Source: Granulosicoccaceae sp. 1_MG-2023 (lineage in GTDB: Bacteria > Pseudomonadota > Gammaproteobacteria > Granulosicoccales > Granulosicoccaceae). Taken from it: a stretch of DNA of 64,000 nt. Numbering within the stretch: the first letter of the stretch is position 1; each line of letters opens with the position of its first letter. A program made the position numbers and the translations under genes. Where the stretch lies: the NCBI GenBank assembly GCA_030546905.1, contig JAUOPI010000002.1:1-64000 (forward strand), given 5' to 3'. Positions 9,546 to 18,159 of the stretch are shown here, in pieces. A model generated the notes under the pieces. The model searched no databases and was not told the origin of the DNA. It saw nothing but the letters and a program-made list of their open reading frames with translations.

Positions 9546-11258
9546 TTGAAGCTTTTTCTGATTGACGCCATCGGGCCGTTTTTTCGCGGCTATGAACGAA
9601 AAAAAATTAACTGGTCGAAGATTCCTTTCACGCATCTGCCCACGGCGGGGCCGGCGCGTGACACACAGTTTGCGCAGATCCGTGAGGATCTGGATGTGTT
9701 TGCCGGGCGGGTCAAAGCGCTTGGCGTGAATGCGGTGACCCTCGATGATGTGGTGCACCTGACCGATCATCCATTCTATGAAGCGCCGGTGCGCGAACAG
9801 ATTGCCGTTTACAGCGCCGAGTTCCGGCGTATTTTCGACTTGCTGGCCGACCATGGTCTGCAGATCTATCTGACCATGGACGTGTATTCGTCGACGCCGG
9901 GGCTGCAAAAGCGGCTCGGCAATGACAAGCGCAGGATTAACGCATTTTTGCAGGATCTGGTGGCCCGCTGTCTGGATCAGTATCCGCAATTGGCGGGGAT
10001 TATCTTCCGTGTCGGTGAGAGTGACGGGCTTGATGTAAAAGGGCTGTTCCGCAGTCAGCTCTACATCAAAACGCCGGCCATGCTGAATCGCTTTATCCAC
10101 GATATGCTGCCCTTGTTTGAAAGCCGCGGACGCACGCTGATATTGCGTACCTGGACGGTGGGCGCGCACAGTGTCGGTGATTTGATCTGGCATCGCGATA
10201 CGCTGGCCAGTGCGCTTGAAGGCATCGACAGCGAGGCCTTTATTCTCTCGATGAAGCATGGCGAATCGGATTTTTTCCGTTATTTGCCGGTGAATAAAAA
10301 CTTCTTCCGCACGCCGGTGCAAAAGATTGTCGAGCTGCAGAGCAAACGCGAATACGAAGGCTGCGGCGAGTTTCCGGCATTTATCGGTCTGGAACACGAG
10401 CATATCGCCAGAGAGCTGGCCGGTGCGCCGGGTATGGTCGGGATGTGTATATGGTGTCAGACCGGTGGCTGGGTGCCGTTCCGGCGACTGGCGTTTATCG
10501 GCCAGGGCTCGCTTTGGACGGAGATCAATACGGCTGTGACGCTGGCCTTGTTCCGCGATGGCTTGTCATTGGAGGAAGCGGTTTGCCGTGTCGCCGAAGA
10601 GCGTCCCGCCAGTGCCATGCTTGAGTTTTTACGGCTGTCAGAAGAAGTCGTTTGCGAGTTGTATTATCACAAGGAGTTTGCCGAACAGAAGCTGTTCTTC
10701 CGGCGGGTGCGGGTGCCACCCTTGATCGGTGTCTACTGGAACACGATTTTCGTTAATCATTCCCTGAAAAAACTCTTGCGTTACTACACCAGCGAGCCCG
10801 AGGCGGAGCTTAGTGCGGCGAGCGCGGCATTGGAGAAAATCCGCCGCATGGAAGTGCTGGCCGAGAGGCTTGATCTGCCGGTCGCGGATGTGGTTTTTAT
10901 GCGCCATACCTTTGCCATTCTGGCCCTGGCGCGCAGTTATTTTTACCAGCCCTATGACGAGTCGATCCGCGAACGGCTCAGGAAGGCTAAGAAGCAGTAT
11001 AAGAAAACCTATCCCAAAACCCTCAGGCCGCGTTATGCGGTGCGCCTGGATTTTACGCCGTTCCGTTTGCGCGGGCGTTTCTTGCGCTGGAGTCTGGCCT
11101 TGTTGTTACGGCGTCGGCGCGGCTACCGGCTGATCGATCAGATTTTTACCATTCATTTGTTGTCCTACCTGTTCCGCCTGATCAGCCGTGCCTCGCCGCG
11201 GGTCGTGCCCAAGTTTGCCCGCAAAAGCGCCATGGGCGTGGAGACCTTGTTCCGCTGA
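9546..11258 (+). CDS. Uncharacterised 570-residue protein, possible TIM-barrel hydrolase
   Basis: I do not recognise a named family. The first 340 residues alternate beta-like and helical stretches, with FRVGESDGLD near residue 155, LILRTWTVGAHSVGDLIW near residue 198 and MCIWCQTGGW near residue 302; acidic residues after short beta strands and the Arg-Thr-Trp segment recall glycoside hydrolase TIM barrels such as alpha-glucuronidases. The C-terminal 110 residues are very basic and amphipathic, suggesting nucleic acid or membrane contact. The start is a TTG at 9546, since no ATG occurs for about 110 codons. It is divergent from the PhoD-like gene over 135 bases. A sugar-hydrolase role is a guess. 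Confidence 0.65.
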   Translation: MKLFLIDAIGPFFRGYERKKINWSKIPFTHLPTAGPARDTQFAQIREDLDVFAGRVKALGVNAVTLDDVVHLTDHPFYEAPVREQIAVYSAEFRRIFDLLADHGLQIYLTMDVYSSTPGLQKRLGNDKRRINAFLQDLVARCLDQYPQLAGIIFRVGESDGLDVKGLFRSQLYIKTPAMLNRFIHDMLPLFESRGRTLILRTWTVGAHSVGDLIWHRDTLASALEGIDSEAFILSMKHGESDFFRYLPVNKNFFRTPVQKIVELQSKREYEGCGEFPAFIGLEHEHIARELAGAPGMVGMCIWCQTGGWVPFRRLAFIGQGSLWTEINTAVTLALFRDGLSLEEAVCRVAEERPASAMLEFLRLSEEVVCELYYHKEFAEQKLFFRRVRVPPLIGVYWNTIFVNHSLKKLLRYYTSEPEAELSAASAALEKIRRMEVLAERLDLPVADVVFMRHTFAILALARSYFYQPYDESIRERLRKAKKQYKKTYPKTLRPRYAVRLDFTPFRLRGRFLRWSLALLLRRRRGYRLIDQIFTIHLLSYLFRLISRASPRVVPKFARKSAMGVETLFR

Positions 11259-11287
11259 GCGGATAGCGTGTGCGGGACAGGCTTGCA

Positions 11288-11665
11288 TCAGGGTGAACGC
11301 TTGGCGCCGGTCACCGGACTCAGGGCATTGTCCACGCTGCGTACGCCGTCGGTGTGGCGTGCGAGGCGCCCGGCCAGCGCTTTGGCTGTAACGTCAGCGA
11401 CTTCGCCCTGCAGGCGGATCGCGCCTTGTTCGGCGTGCACATCAATGTCGAAGGCGGCCAGGCCGGCCTGATTGATAAGCCGTGTTTTGACGCGCGCGGC
11501 AAGGATCGCGTCGTCGATAAAGGCTTCGCTTTTTTCCGCCAGACCGGACGGTCCGTTGGCAGCGGGTCGCGCTTTGGGCTGTGTTGTGCCGGCGCCGCTG
11601 TAGGCCGCCAGACACAGGGTGACGGAAAAGACCAGTGCCATCAGCGGCAGCAGTGATTTTCTCAT
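11288..11665 (-). CDS. BON-domain periplasmic protein
   Basis: The 125-residue product has an N-terminal signal peptide (MRKSLLPLMALVFSVTLCLA) and one BON domain at about residues 52-115 with the typical DDAILAARVKTRLI, then beta strands FDIDVHAEQGAIRLQGEV and a closing helix. BON proteins such as OsmY and the lipoprotein DolP bind phospholipids or help envelope stability. The Cys in the signal region lacks a good lipobox, so a soluble periplasmic protein is more likely. Start ATG 11665 has AGGAA upstream. It is convergent with the 570-residue gene. Confidence 0.85.
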   Translation of the reverse strand: MRKSLLPLMALVFSVTLCLAAYSGAGTTQPKARPAANGPSGLAEKSEAFIDDAILAARVKTRLINQAGLAAFDIDVHAEQGAIRLQGEVADVTAKALAGRLARHTDGVRSVDNALSPVTGAKRSP

Positions 11666-11849
11666 GGCAGCATTCCTCGTGAATGTGACTGAGCCTACCG
11701 GCGCGCAGCCGCACTGCCTGTAGGGCGTGTCGCAAACCCGTGTAGGACAGGTCCGCTTGTGACATGGCTGTCATCTGAGTGTGGCAGAGTGAGCGGTCAG
11801 GGCGCAGATGCAGTGTTTGCGGCGTTGGATTAATGGCGGAGTACGGGTA

Positions 11850-12764
11850 ATGAGTGACGACAGATTTGAGGGTATGGATTGGCTGCGGGCGGAGCTGGAG
11901 GATTCCTTTGACGAGGATTACGAGCTGGAGTTGAGTGAGTCCGACCTGTCACTGGAATTGCGCCGGATTTACAAGCGCCGTCATCCGGAATCCATGGACC
12001 GGATGGCCTATTTTCGCGCCTTGCTGAATCTGCAGGCCGAGTTGATCAAGCTGCAGGATTGGGTGGTTGAGACCGGCGAGAAGATTGTGGTGATTTTTGA
12101 GGGGCGTGATTCGGCCGGTAAGGGCGGGGCGATCAAGCGCATTACCCAACGCCTCAATCCGCGTGTCTGTCGCGTGGTGGCACTGAGTAAACCCAGTCAG
12201 CGCGAGCAGTCGCAGTGGTATTTTCAGCGCTATGTGCCGCACCTGCCGGCCGGCGGTGAGATCGTTCTGTTCGACCGCTCCTGGTATAACCGGTCCGGGG
12301 TTGAGCGCGTGATGGGCTTTGCCAGTGAGGACCAGGTCGAGCAGTTCTTTCAGGATGTGCCGGAATTTGAACGCATGTTGGTGCGTTCGGGCGTGCGCCT
12401 GATCAAGTACTGGTTCTCGATCACCGATGAGGAGCAGCAGCTGCGGTTTCTGATGCGGATTCACGATCCGCTCAAGCAATGGAAGCTCAGTCCCATGGAT
12501 CTGGAGTCACGGGTGCGCTGGGAAGACTATACCCTGGCCAAGGAAGAGACGTTTGCCCGCACCAATATCCCCGAAGCGCCCTGGTATATCGTCGAAGGTA
12601 CGGACAAAAAACGCGCACGCCTGAACTGTATTCATCACCTGCTGGATCAGATCCCCTACGAGGAGGTCGCGCGTGAGTCGATCAGCCTGCCGGACCGGGT
12701 GTTTAATCCCGACTACGAACGGGCCGTATTGCCGCCTGAGCTGTATGTGCCGAAACGCTACTGA
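11850..12764 (+). CDS. ppk2: Polyphosphate kinase 2 family protein
   Basis: PPK2 enzymes move phosphate between polyphosphate and nucleotides, mostly making NTP or NDP from polyphosphate. The 304-residue product is a single-domain form: Walker A EGRDSAGKGGAIKR at 84-97, then PSQREQSQWYFQRYVPHLP and the Walker B/lid segment FDRSWYNRSGVERVMGF near residue 146. ATG 11850 has GGAG nine bases upstream; the frame runs 14 codons further upstream without support. Its 3' end overlaps the convergent AraC-type gene by seven bases. Which nucleotide it prefers cannot be read from the sequence. Confidence 0.93.
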   Translation: MSDDRFEGMDWLRAELEDSFDEDYELELSESDLSLELRRIYKRRHPESMDRMAYFRALLNLQAELIKLQDWVVETGEKIVVIFEGRDSAGKGGAIKRITQRLNPRVCRVVALSKPSQREQSQWYFQRYVPHLPAGGEIVLFDRSWYNRSGVERVMGFASEDQVEQFFQDVPEFERMLVRSGVRLIKYWFSITDEEQQLRFLMRIHDPLKQWKLSPMDLESRVRWEDYTLAKEETFARTNIPEAPWYIVEGTDKKRARLNCIHHLLDQIPYEEVARESISLPDRVFNPDYERAVLPPELYVPKRY

Positions 12765-13738
12765 AGCCCGGCGGCGCCGGCCACGCGGCGTTGGTGCTGA
12801 CGGCGGAACTGGGCGGGCGTGCTGCCGTAGTGCCGGCGGAAGGCGGTAATGAAATTCTCCGTATGGCGGTAGCCGGCCCGCTCGGCAACATGGTCAAGCG
12901 GCAGGCCGCCCCGGGCAATCGCCAGACCGGCATCGGCCATACGCTTGTGCCGCACGTATTCCATCACGGTCACGCCGTAGGCATTTTTGAAGTGCCGTTG
13001 CAGTGTGCTGGCGCTGGTATAGAGTTTTCCGGCAAGGCTGCTCAGGGTGAGGATTTCGCCTGGCGGACAATTGTCGATGGCTTCCTTGCAGCGCAGCACC
13101 GGGGCGGGGATCTGTACCTGCCGTGTCACCATGTTCGCCTCCCCGGATCGCGCTTGTGCGGCCTGACTGTAGGCGTCACTCAGGGTTGCGATCAGTTCCA
13201 GCACGCGGGCTTCGCGGCGCAGGGCCTGAGCGGCACAGGCGGGCGCTTCTGACAGCCAGGATAGCAGCTCGCGGCGGTCGATATTCTCCAGCCTGAACTG
13301 GCGCAGGGCACCGTGCCGGGCGCTGTCCGACTGCAGTTCGCCCAACAGCTGCGGGCAGTGTTGGGCGAGCCAGTCCGATGTGATGAACAGCGTCAGCTTG
13401 CTGATCCGGCGGTTGCGGTGCAGCTGGCGCGTCAGGACGTCCGGGCTGTTGAGAAAGAACCCACAGCACTGCACGGCATCCTCGCAGGCCCGCAACTCAC
13501 AGAATTGACCGCCGATGGCAAAGTCCAGACTGCCTTCGAAAAGCAGCGTCAGACTGATGCCGGGCGGCAACTCCACCACAAAGCGGTCGTCCCGGGTTTC
13601 CACCGACACACCGCCGTGTATGTCCAGACCCGGTGCCAGTTTGATGAAGTGCCAGTCGCCGTTGAGCTGCATGTCCGGTGCTCTGCGTGAGCCGCCGGGG
13701 CCGGCCGCGGTTGATAAGCGTGATTGCTGCTGAGGCAT
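12758..13738 (-). CDS. AraC-family transcriptional regulator (PchR-like), probably iron responsive
   Basis: The 326-residue product has a beta-rich N-terminal sensing domain with LPPGISLTLLFEGSLDFAIG near residue 56, which recalls PchR-type regulators of siderophore genes, and a C-terminal AraC DNA-binding domain at about 215-315 with two helix-turn-helix units (LSSLAGKLYTSASTLQRHFK and LDHVAERAGYRHTENFITAF). A strong Fur-box-like sequence lies 28 bases upstream of the start. The adjacent DUF2218-like gene is on the same strand. Together these suggest control by iron, but no receptor or siderophore gene is present nearby. Confidence 0.88.
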   Translation of the reverse strand: MPQQQSRLSTAAGPGGSRRAPDMQLNGDWHFIKLAPGLDIHGGVSVETRDDRFVVELPPGISLTLLFEGSLDFAIGGQFCELRACEDAVQCCGFFLNSPDVLTRQLHRNRRISKLTLFITSDWLAQHCPQLLGELQSDSARHGALRQFRLENIDRRELLSWLSEAPACAAQALRREARVLELIATLSDAYSQAAQARSGEANMVTRQVQIPAPVLRCKEAIDNCPPGEILTLSSLAGKLYTSASTLQRHFKNAYGVTVMEYVRHKRMADAGLAIARGGLPLDHVAERAGYRHTENFITAFRRHYGSTPAQFRRQHQRRVAGAAGLQ

Positions 13739-13765
13739 GGGCTGGGCTTTCTCGTCGGATTTCTA

Positions 13766-13784
13766 TCTAATGCGAATCATTATC
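13766..13784 (-). promoter_or_regulatory. Fur-box-like operator of the AraC-type gene
   Basis: The 19 bases match the Fur consensus GATAATGATAATCATTATC at 15 positions, with the right half (AATCATTATC) perfect. It lies 28 bases before the AraC-type start codon and just downstream of the DUF2218-like gene, so it is placed to repress the regulator when iron is plentiful. Confidence 0.7.
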
Positions 13785-13848
13785 ATAATCCCTTATGCCT
13801 GTTTTGGGAACGCGCGCATGCCCCGGGGGGGAGGACGCCGGCCTGATC

Positions 13849-14163
13849 TCAGCTTCCCGGGGCGGGCTCGTCAGCCGGGGCTGTCCAGTGCAGTGAGAGG
13901 CCGCGGAAATCACCCAGCTTGATGATATGCAGATCAACGATCTCGCGGACAACGTTCAGTTGCCCTTCGGAATCGGCGACACATTCGAACTGCAGCTGTG
14001 TCTCGCTCAGGCGGATATGGCAACAGCCCATGGGAAAGTGCACGGTTGCATTGGAGTGATGCGCATCGCGTTCGACTTTGACCTTGCGTGCAAAGTGTTT
14101 GCACAGCGAGTTCATGTATTTGTCCGCTTTGGGTGACTGAACTTCGGTCAGCGTGGATGGCAT
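13849..14163 (-). CDS. DUF2218-like protein
   Basis: This 104-residue protein matches what I know of DUF2218: start TLTEVQSPKADKYMNSLCKH, then KVKVERDAHHSNATVHFPMG and a C-terminal WTAP segment. In other bacteria the domain occurs alone or fused to siderophore-interacting FAD proteins, so an iron-related role is plausible but unproven. ATG 14163 has a perfect AGGAGG ribosome binding site. It lies upstream of the Fur-box-controlled AraC-type gene on the same strand, 110 bases apart. Confidence 0.75.
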   Translation of the reverse strand: MPSTLTEVQSPKADKYMNSLCKHFARKVKVERDAHHSNATVHFPMGCCHIRLSETQLQFECVADSEGQLNVVREIVDLHIIKLGDFRGLSLHWTAPADEPAPGS

Positions 14164-14253
14164 GGTTTGTCCCTCCTGATAGTTTGGCCGCGAGCTTATC
14201 AGGCCTGTGTGCGGCCGGGATATGCAGTCGCGGCGCGTGCCTATGCGTTTGTG

Positions 14254-15032
14254 TCAGCGGGGTTTGTCAAACACGCTTACCAGCTGCCGGCTGAGGGCCA
14301 GAACGGTGCCGTCTTCGCTGCAGACCTGCGCTTCGGTGTGGCCGTAACCGCCATGCGCTTCGCGGATCACGGCCTCATAGTGCAGCCAGTCCTGGCGGCG
14401 CAGCGCTCCGGTGCTGTTGATAAAATCAAGCTGCCAGGTCACGGTGGCGGCCGGTACCGGGCGTGTCAGATATTGCAGAATCGCCGGCGGCCAGACGTCG
14501 GTCAGGGCCAGCAGGTGAATCGGTGTTATGGCGAAATCGCCGTGTTTGAAGCGCATCCAGCCGTTCACCACGCGGCCCTGCGTGCCGCTGTAGGGCAGGC
14601 CATTGCGGTAGCGCAGATCAATGTGCTGCAGAAATGCCGGGGTGACGCCTTTGGTATAGGGCAGCGTCGTGCCCTCGGCGAGCGGGCCCGGCTTGTGTTG
14701 CTCCGCGCTGACCCGTATGGCGGAGTCGCGTGCAGCGCCGTAACAGGCGGTGACCAGCGTGCAGCAAACGCCGTCCTGCTGCAGTTCGCCCTGATAGTGT
14801 GCCACCGATTTGCCGGCGCGCAGCAGCCGCACACGGGGCTGACAGGGGCGGCCGGGCAGAAGTTCACCGAGACACTGCGCAGGGGCATGGCACCGGCTTC
14901 GGCGCCGATGGCTGCCAGTGCCAGCGCGGCGGACAATCCGCCGAAGGTCGTGCGTCCCTGTGTCCAGTCATTTTCTATTTCAAGGGTGGCACCATCGCGC
15001 GCAAGTGCGAGATACTCCTCCAGTGTCGCCAT
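14254..15032 (-). pseudogene. Acyl-CoA thioesterase-like gene with a frameshift
   Basis: Two overlapping minus-strand frames together make one double-hotdog (TesB/4HBT_3-like) protein of about 258 residues. The first begins at ATG 15032 (MATLEEYLALARDGATLEIE, then FGGLSAALALAAIGAEAG and LRSVSVNF). The second continues from about 14832 (RLLRAGKSVAHYQGELQQDG) to the family-typical end ALSRQLVSVFDK. The break lies at a run of four C (minus strand) at 14835-14838; one more C would restore reading as SPRVRLLRAGKS. This is a real one-base deletion or a sequencing error. GGGGGA precedes the start. Confidence 0.8.
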
Positions 15033-15159
15033 GTGATTTTCCCCCACGCGTAAAACTTGTTATAGGAATCTGTTTTTTGTGCGCTATTTTAAACAGTAGC
15101 CTTCTATTGCCCGTGAACATTTATTGTGTCGGCATCTGACTCAGGGAATTGTGCCAAGT

Positions 15160-15675
15160 ATGGCTAAACCGCCACATCCGTTTATTGTCGATGTTGAGGC
15201 CTCCGGTTTCGGCTTCGAGAGCTACCCCATTGAAGTGGGGTTGGCGCTGCACGATGGTGAGCGCTATTGCTCGCTGATCAAGCCCGCCGACCGTTGGCTG
15301 CATTGGGACTGTAATGCCGAGCGCATACACGGTATCACCCGTGAGAGGCTGGTCAATACGGGGCGATCGGTGATTGCAGTGGCCAGCGAGCTGAACGCAC
15401 TGCTGCGCGGACGCACGATCTACTCCGACGCCTGGGTGGTGGACAAGCCCTGGCTGGAGAAGCTATTTGCCGAGGCGCGCATTGCGATGCGCTTTTCCAT
15501 CAGCCAGATAGAACTGCTGCTGACCGAGGAGCAGGTATTGCATTGGGACGGGGTCAAGCGCGAGATGGACGAAATGACGGCCGGCAAGCGCCACCGGGCC
15601 AGTCACGATGCCTTGATGATCCGCCGGACCTATGAAGAAGTGCGGCGCCGTTATCCGGCCCGCTCACCGGCCTGA
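15160..15675 (+). CDS. DnaQ-fold 3'-5' exonuclease-like protein
   Basis: The 171-residue product has the DEDD exonuclease core: DVEASGF near residue 10 (Asp and Glu ligands), a central Asp in SDAWVVDKPWLEK near residue 92, and HRASHDALM near residue 146 (His and Asp). This is a compact stand-alone member, shorter than DNA polymerase III epsilon; the substrate, RNA or DNA, is unknown. ATG 15160 follows AGGGA by 12 bases; a GTG at 15151 is an alternative start. Confidence 0.8.
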   Translation: MAKPPHPFIVDVEASGFGFESYPIEVGLALHDGERYCSLIKPADRWLHWDCNAERIHGITRERLVNTGRSVIAVASELNALLRGRTIYSDAWVVDKPWLEKLFAEARIAMRFSISQIELLLTEEQVLHWDGVKREMDEMTAGKRHRASHDALMIRRTYEEVRRRYPARSPA

Positions 15676-15687
15676 GGTGGACTGATT

Positions 15688-16566
15688 TCAGCGGCGCTGG
15701 CGGTGCTGATAGAGGATGTCGCGGAAAGCCTCGCCGGCGGCGCTGGCACGACGGCGTTTGTGGTGTGCGACACCGAGTTCACGGGTCGGCGTCAGCTCCG
15801 GCATCGCCAGGCGCCGTACGCTGTCGTCGAGCATAATCACCGGCAGGCTACCCCAGCCCAGCCCGACCGAGACCAGCATCTTGATGGTCTCAATGTAGTT
15901 TGTTTCCATCGCCACCTTCAGCCTTACCCCGAACGGTAACAATGCCTGATCGAGAATCTGCCGTGTGACGGTCTCCCGCGAGGGCACGATGGCCGGCCAG
16001 CGGGCCAGATCATCCGGGCAGGGCTTGTCCAGGCGTTGCAGCGGATGCTCCGGATCTGTGACCAGAACCAGCTCGTCATGCCAGAGTGGCTCGATGTTCA
16101 GTGACGGCAGGCTGGCCTGCGGCAGCGTCACCACCGCCAGCTCCACTGCGCTGTTGTCCACGGCCGCCAGCGCATCTTCCGAATCCATAAAGTGCAGATC
16201 CAGCTCCACCTCCGGATAGCGGCGGGTGAATTCGCGCAACACCGGCGGCAGGCGGTGCAGGCCGATATGGTGGCTGGTAGCGATACTCAGACGCCCGCCG
16301 ATATCCGTGCCGAGGCGCGCGATACTGTCCTGCACACGGTTCAGTTCGCCGATCACATTGCGCGCCACCGGCAGCAGGGCGCGGCCCGCCTCGGTAAGCA
16401 GGGTTTTACGCCCGACCCGGTCGAACAGGGCGCTGGCCAGACTGTCTTCCAGCGCCGCGATGCGCTTGCTGACCGCCGGCTGGGTCAGGTGCAGCTGTTC
16501 GGCGGCAGCGGAAAAAGAGCGGCTTTCCGCCACGGCCAGAAAGGCGCGAAGATTATTCAGTTCCAC
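15688..16566 (-). CDS. LysR-family regulator divergent from leuC
   Basis: The 292-residue product has the LysR layout: N-terminal winged helix MELNNLRAFLAVAESRSFSA with the recognition helix LTQPAVSKRIAALE, then a substrate-binding domain from about residue 92. The start is a GTG at 16566. It is transcribed away from leuC across 111 bases containing a palindromic operator and the leuC promoter; pseudomonads carry a LysR gene in the same place. Control of leuCDB in response to a pathway intermediate is likely but inferred. Confidence 0.9.
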   Translation of the reverse strand: MELNNLRAFLAVAESRSFSAAAEQLHLTQPAVSKRIAALEDSLASALFDRVGRKTLLTEAGRALLPVARNVIGELNRVQDSIARLGTDIGGRLSIATSHHIGLHRLPPVLREFTRRYPEVELDLHFMDSEDALAAVDNSAVELAVVTLPQASLPSLNIEPLWHDELVLVTDPEHPLQRLDKPCPDDLARWPAIVPSRETVTRQILDQALLPFGVRLKVAMETNYIETIKMLVSVGLGWGSLPVIMLDDSVRRLAMPELTPTRELGVAHHKRRRASAAGEAFRDILYQHRQRR

Positions 16567-16589
16567 CGGATCATTCCAGTTGGTTATGG

Positions 16590-16605
16590 ATTCTATGAAT
16601 AGAAT
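16590..16605. promoter_or_regulatory. Palindromic LysR-type operator between the LysR gene and leuC
   Basis: ATTCTAT at 16590-16596 and ATAGAAT at 16599-16605 are perfect inverted repeats separated by two bases, and contain the T-N11-A pattern of LysR sites. The palindrome lies directly upstream of the leuC -35 hexamer, a position suited to activation. Confidence 0.65.
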
Positions 16606-16609
16606 GAAT

Positions 16610-16638
16610 TTGAGTTATTTTAATTGCGCCGATAAAAT
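16610..16638 (+). promoter_or_regulatory. leuC sigma-70 promoter
   Basis: TTGAGT at 16610-16615 and TAAAAT at 16633-16638, spaced by 17 bases, are each one mismatch or so from consensus. Transcription would start near 16645, about 33 bases before the GTG of leuC. Confidence 0.75.
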
Positions 16639-16677
16639 CCGCAAGCAATAACCGAAAAAGCCAATCAGAGGTGAGCC

Positions 16678-18081
16678 GTGGCTGGAAAAACGCTTTATGA
16701 CAAAGTCTGGGATGCGCATGTCGTTCGTAGTGAAGAAGACGGCACCGCGCTGCTGTATATCGATCGACATCTGATCCACGAGGTAACGTCGCCGCAGGCC
16801 TTCGAAGGACTGCGTCTGGCCGGGCGTCAGCCGTGGCGGGTGGGCAGTATCCTCGGGGTGGCCGACCACAATGTGCCCACCACTGACCGGGCGTCCGGAA
16901 TCGCCGATCCGGTCTCGCGCACCCAGGTCGACACGCTGGATGCCAACTGCACGGCATTCGGCATCACCGAATTCCGTATGAATGACCTGCGCCAGGGCAT
17001 CGTCCACGTGATCGGGCCGGAGCAGGGCGCGACCTTGCCCGGTATGACCGTCGTTTGCGGTGACTCTCACACCGCAACTCACGGCGCCTTCGGTGCGCTG
17101 GCCTTCGGTATAGGGACCTCCGAGGTCGAGCACGTGATGGCCACGCAATGTCTGGTGCAGAAGAAGTCCAAAAACATGCGTGTCACCGTCAAAGGCCATG
17201 TCGGCCCCGGCGTTGAAGGCAAGGACATCGTGCTGGCGATTATCGGCGAGCTCGGCACCGCCGGCGGTACCGGCTACACCATCGAGTTTGCCGGTGAAGC
17301 GATTGCCGACCTGTCCATGGAAGGGCGTATGACAGTCTGCAATATGGCCATAGAAGCCGGTGCCCGTGCCGGTATGGTGGCGGTGGATCAGACCACGATC
17401 GACTATGTGAAAAACCGTCCCTACGGTCCCACGGCGGCGCAATGGGAAGCGGCTGTGGCCTCATGGCAGGATCTGCATTCCGATGAGGATGCGGTCTTCG
17501 ATAAAGAGATCGTGATCGATGCGGCCACAATCAAACCGCAGGTGACCTGGGGTACGTCGCCGGAAATGGTGGTTCCGGTCGATGCGGTGGTGCCGGACCC
17601 GGCGGCCGAGTCCGATAGCGTCAAAGCCTCAGGCATGGAAAAAGCGCTTGCCTATATGGGCATCAGTGCGGGCATGCCGATCACGGATATCGCGATCGAC
17701 AAGGTCTTTATCGGCTCCTGCACTAACTCGCGCATCGAAGATCTGCGCTCAGCGGCGGCGGTGATCAAAGGTCGTCGCAAAGCCGATTCCGTCAGTGTCG
17801 CGATGGTTGTACCGGGTTCGGGTCTGGTCAAACAACAGGCCGAAAAGGAAGGCCTGGACAAGATCTTCACCGATGCCGGTTTTGAGTGGCGTGAGCCGGG
17901 TTGTTCGATGTGTCTGGCCATGAACGCCGACCGGCTTGAGCCGGGTGAGCGTTGCGCGTCCACCTCCAATCGCAACTTCGAAGGCCGTCAGGGCCAGGGC
18001 GGACGCACCCATCTGGTCAGCCCGGCGATGGCTGCAGCGGCGGCGATTGCCGGCCACTTTGTCGATGCGAGGGCGTTCTGA
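16678..18081 (+). CDS. leuC: 3-isopropylmalate dehydratase large subunit LeuC
   Basis: LeuC with LeuD isomerises 2-isopropylmalate to 3-isopropylmalate in leucine synthesis, using a [4Fe-4S] cluster. The 467 residues match family length. Visible are [20 protein letters not shown] near residue 128, and the cluster ligands in [11 protein letters not shown] (near residue 346) and the CSMC pair in [11 protein letters not shown] (near residue 408). The start is a GTG at 16678 with AGAGGTGA just upstream. leuD follows after 78 bases. Confidence 0.98.
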   Translation: MAGKTLYDKVWDAHVVRSEEDGTALLYIDRHLIHEVTSPQAFEGLRLAGRQPWRVGSILGVADHNVPTTDRASGIADPVSRTQVDTLDANCTAFGITEFRMNDLRQGIVHVIGPEQGATLPGMTVVCGDSHTATHGAFGALAFGIGTSEVEHVMATQCLVQKKSKNMRVTVKGHVGPGVEGKDIVLAIIGELGTAGGTGYTIEFAGEAIADLSMEGRMTVCNMAIEAGARAGMVAVDQTTIDYVKNRPYGPTAAQWEAAVASWQDLHSDEDAVFDKEIVIDAATIKPQVTWGTSPEMVVPVDAVVPDPAAESDSVKASGMEKALAYMGISAGMPITDIAIDKVFIGSCTNSRIEDLRSAAAVIKGRRKADSVSVAMVVPGSGLVKQQAEKEGLDKIFTDAGFEWREPGCSMCLAMNADRLEPGERCASTSNRNFEGRQGQGGRTHLVSPAMAAAAAIAGHFVDARAF

Positions 18082-18159
18082 GGCCGGCGGCCTGTCGAAC
18101 ATCCCCTTTGAACCCGATCACCGCGTCGCGCGGGCAGCGCGGCGTGTGAGGAGTAACCC

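Noticed and set aside
9411-10403. Minus-strand frame stays open for 331 codons upstream of the PhoD-like start
   Set aside because: It lies opposite the 5' half of the plus-strand 570-residue gene, shows no domain, and PhoD similarity begins only near the ATG at 9410.
14167-15036. Plus-strand frame of 289 codons opposite the broken thioesterase
   Set aside because: The minus-strand reading gives clear hotdog-fold similarity in two frames; the plus-strand translation has none.
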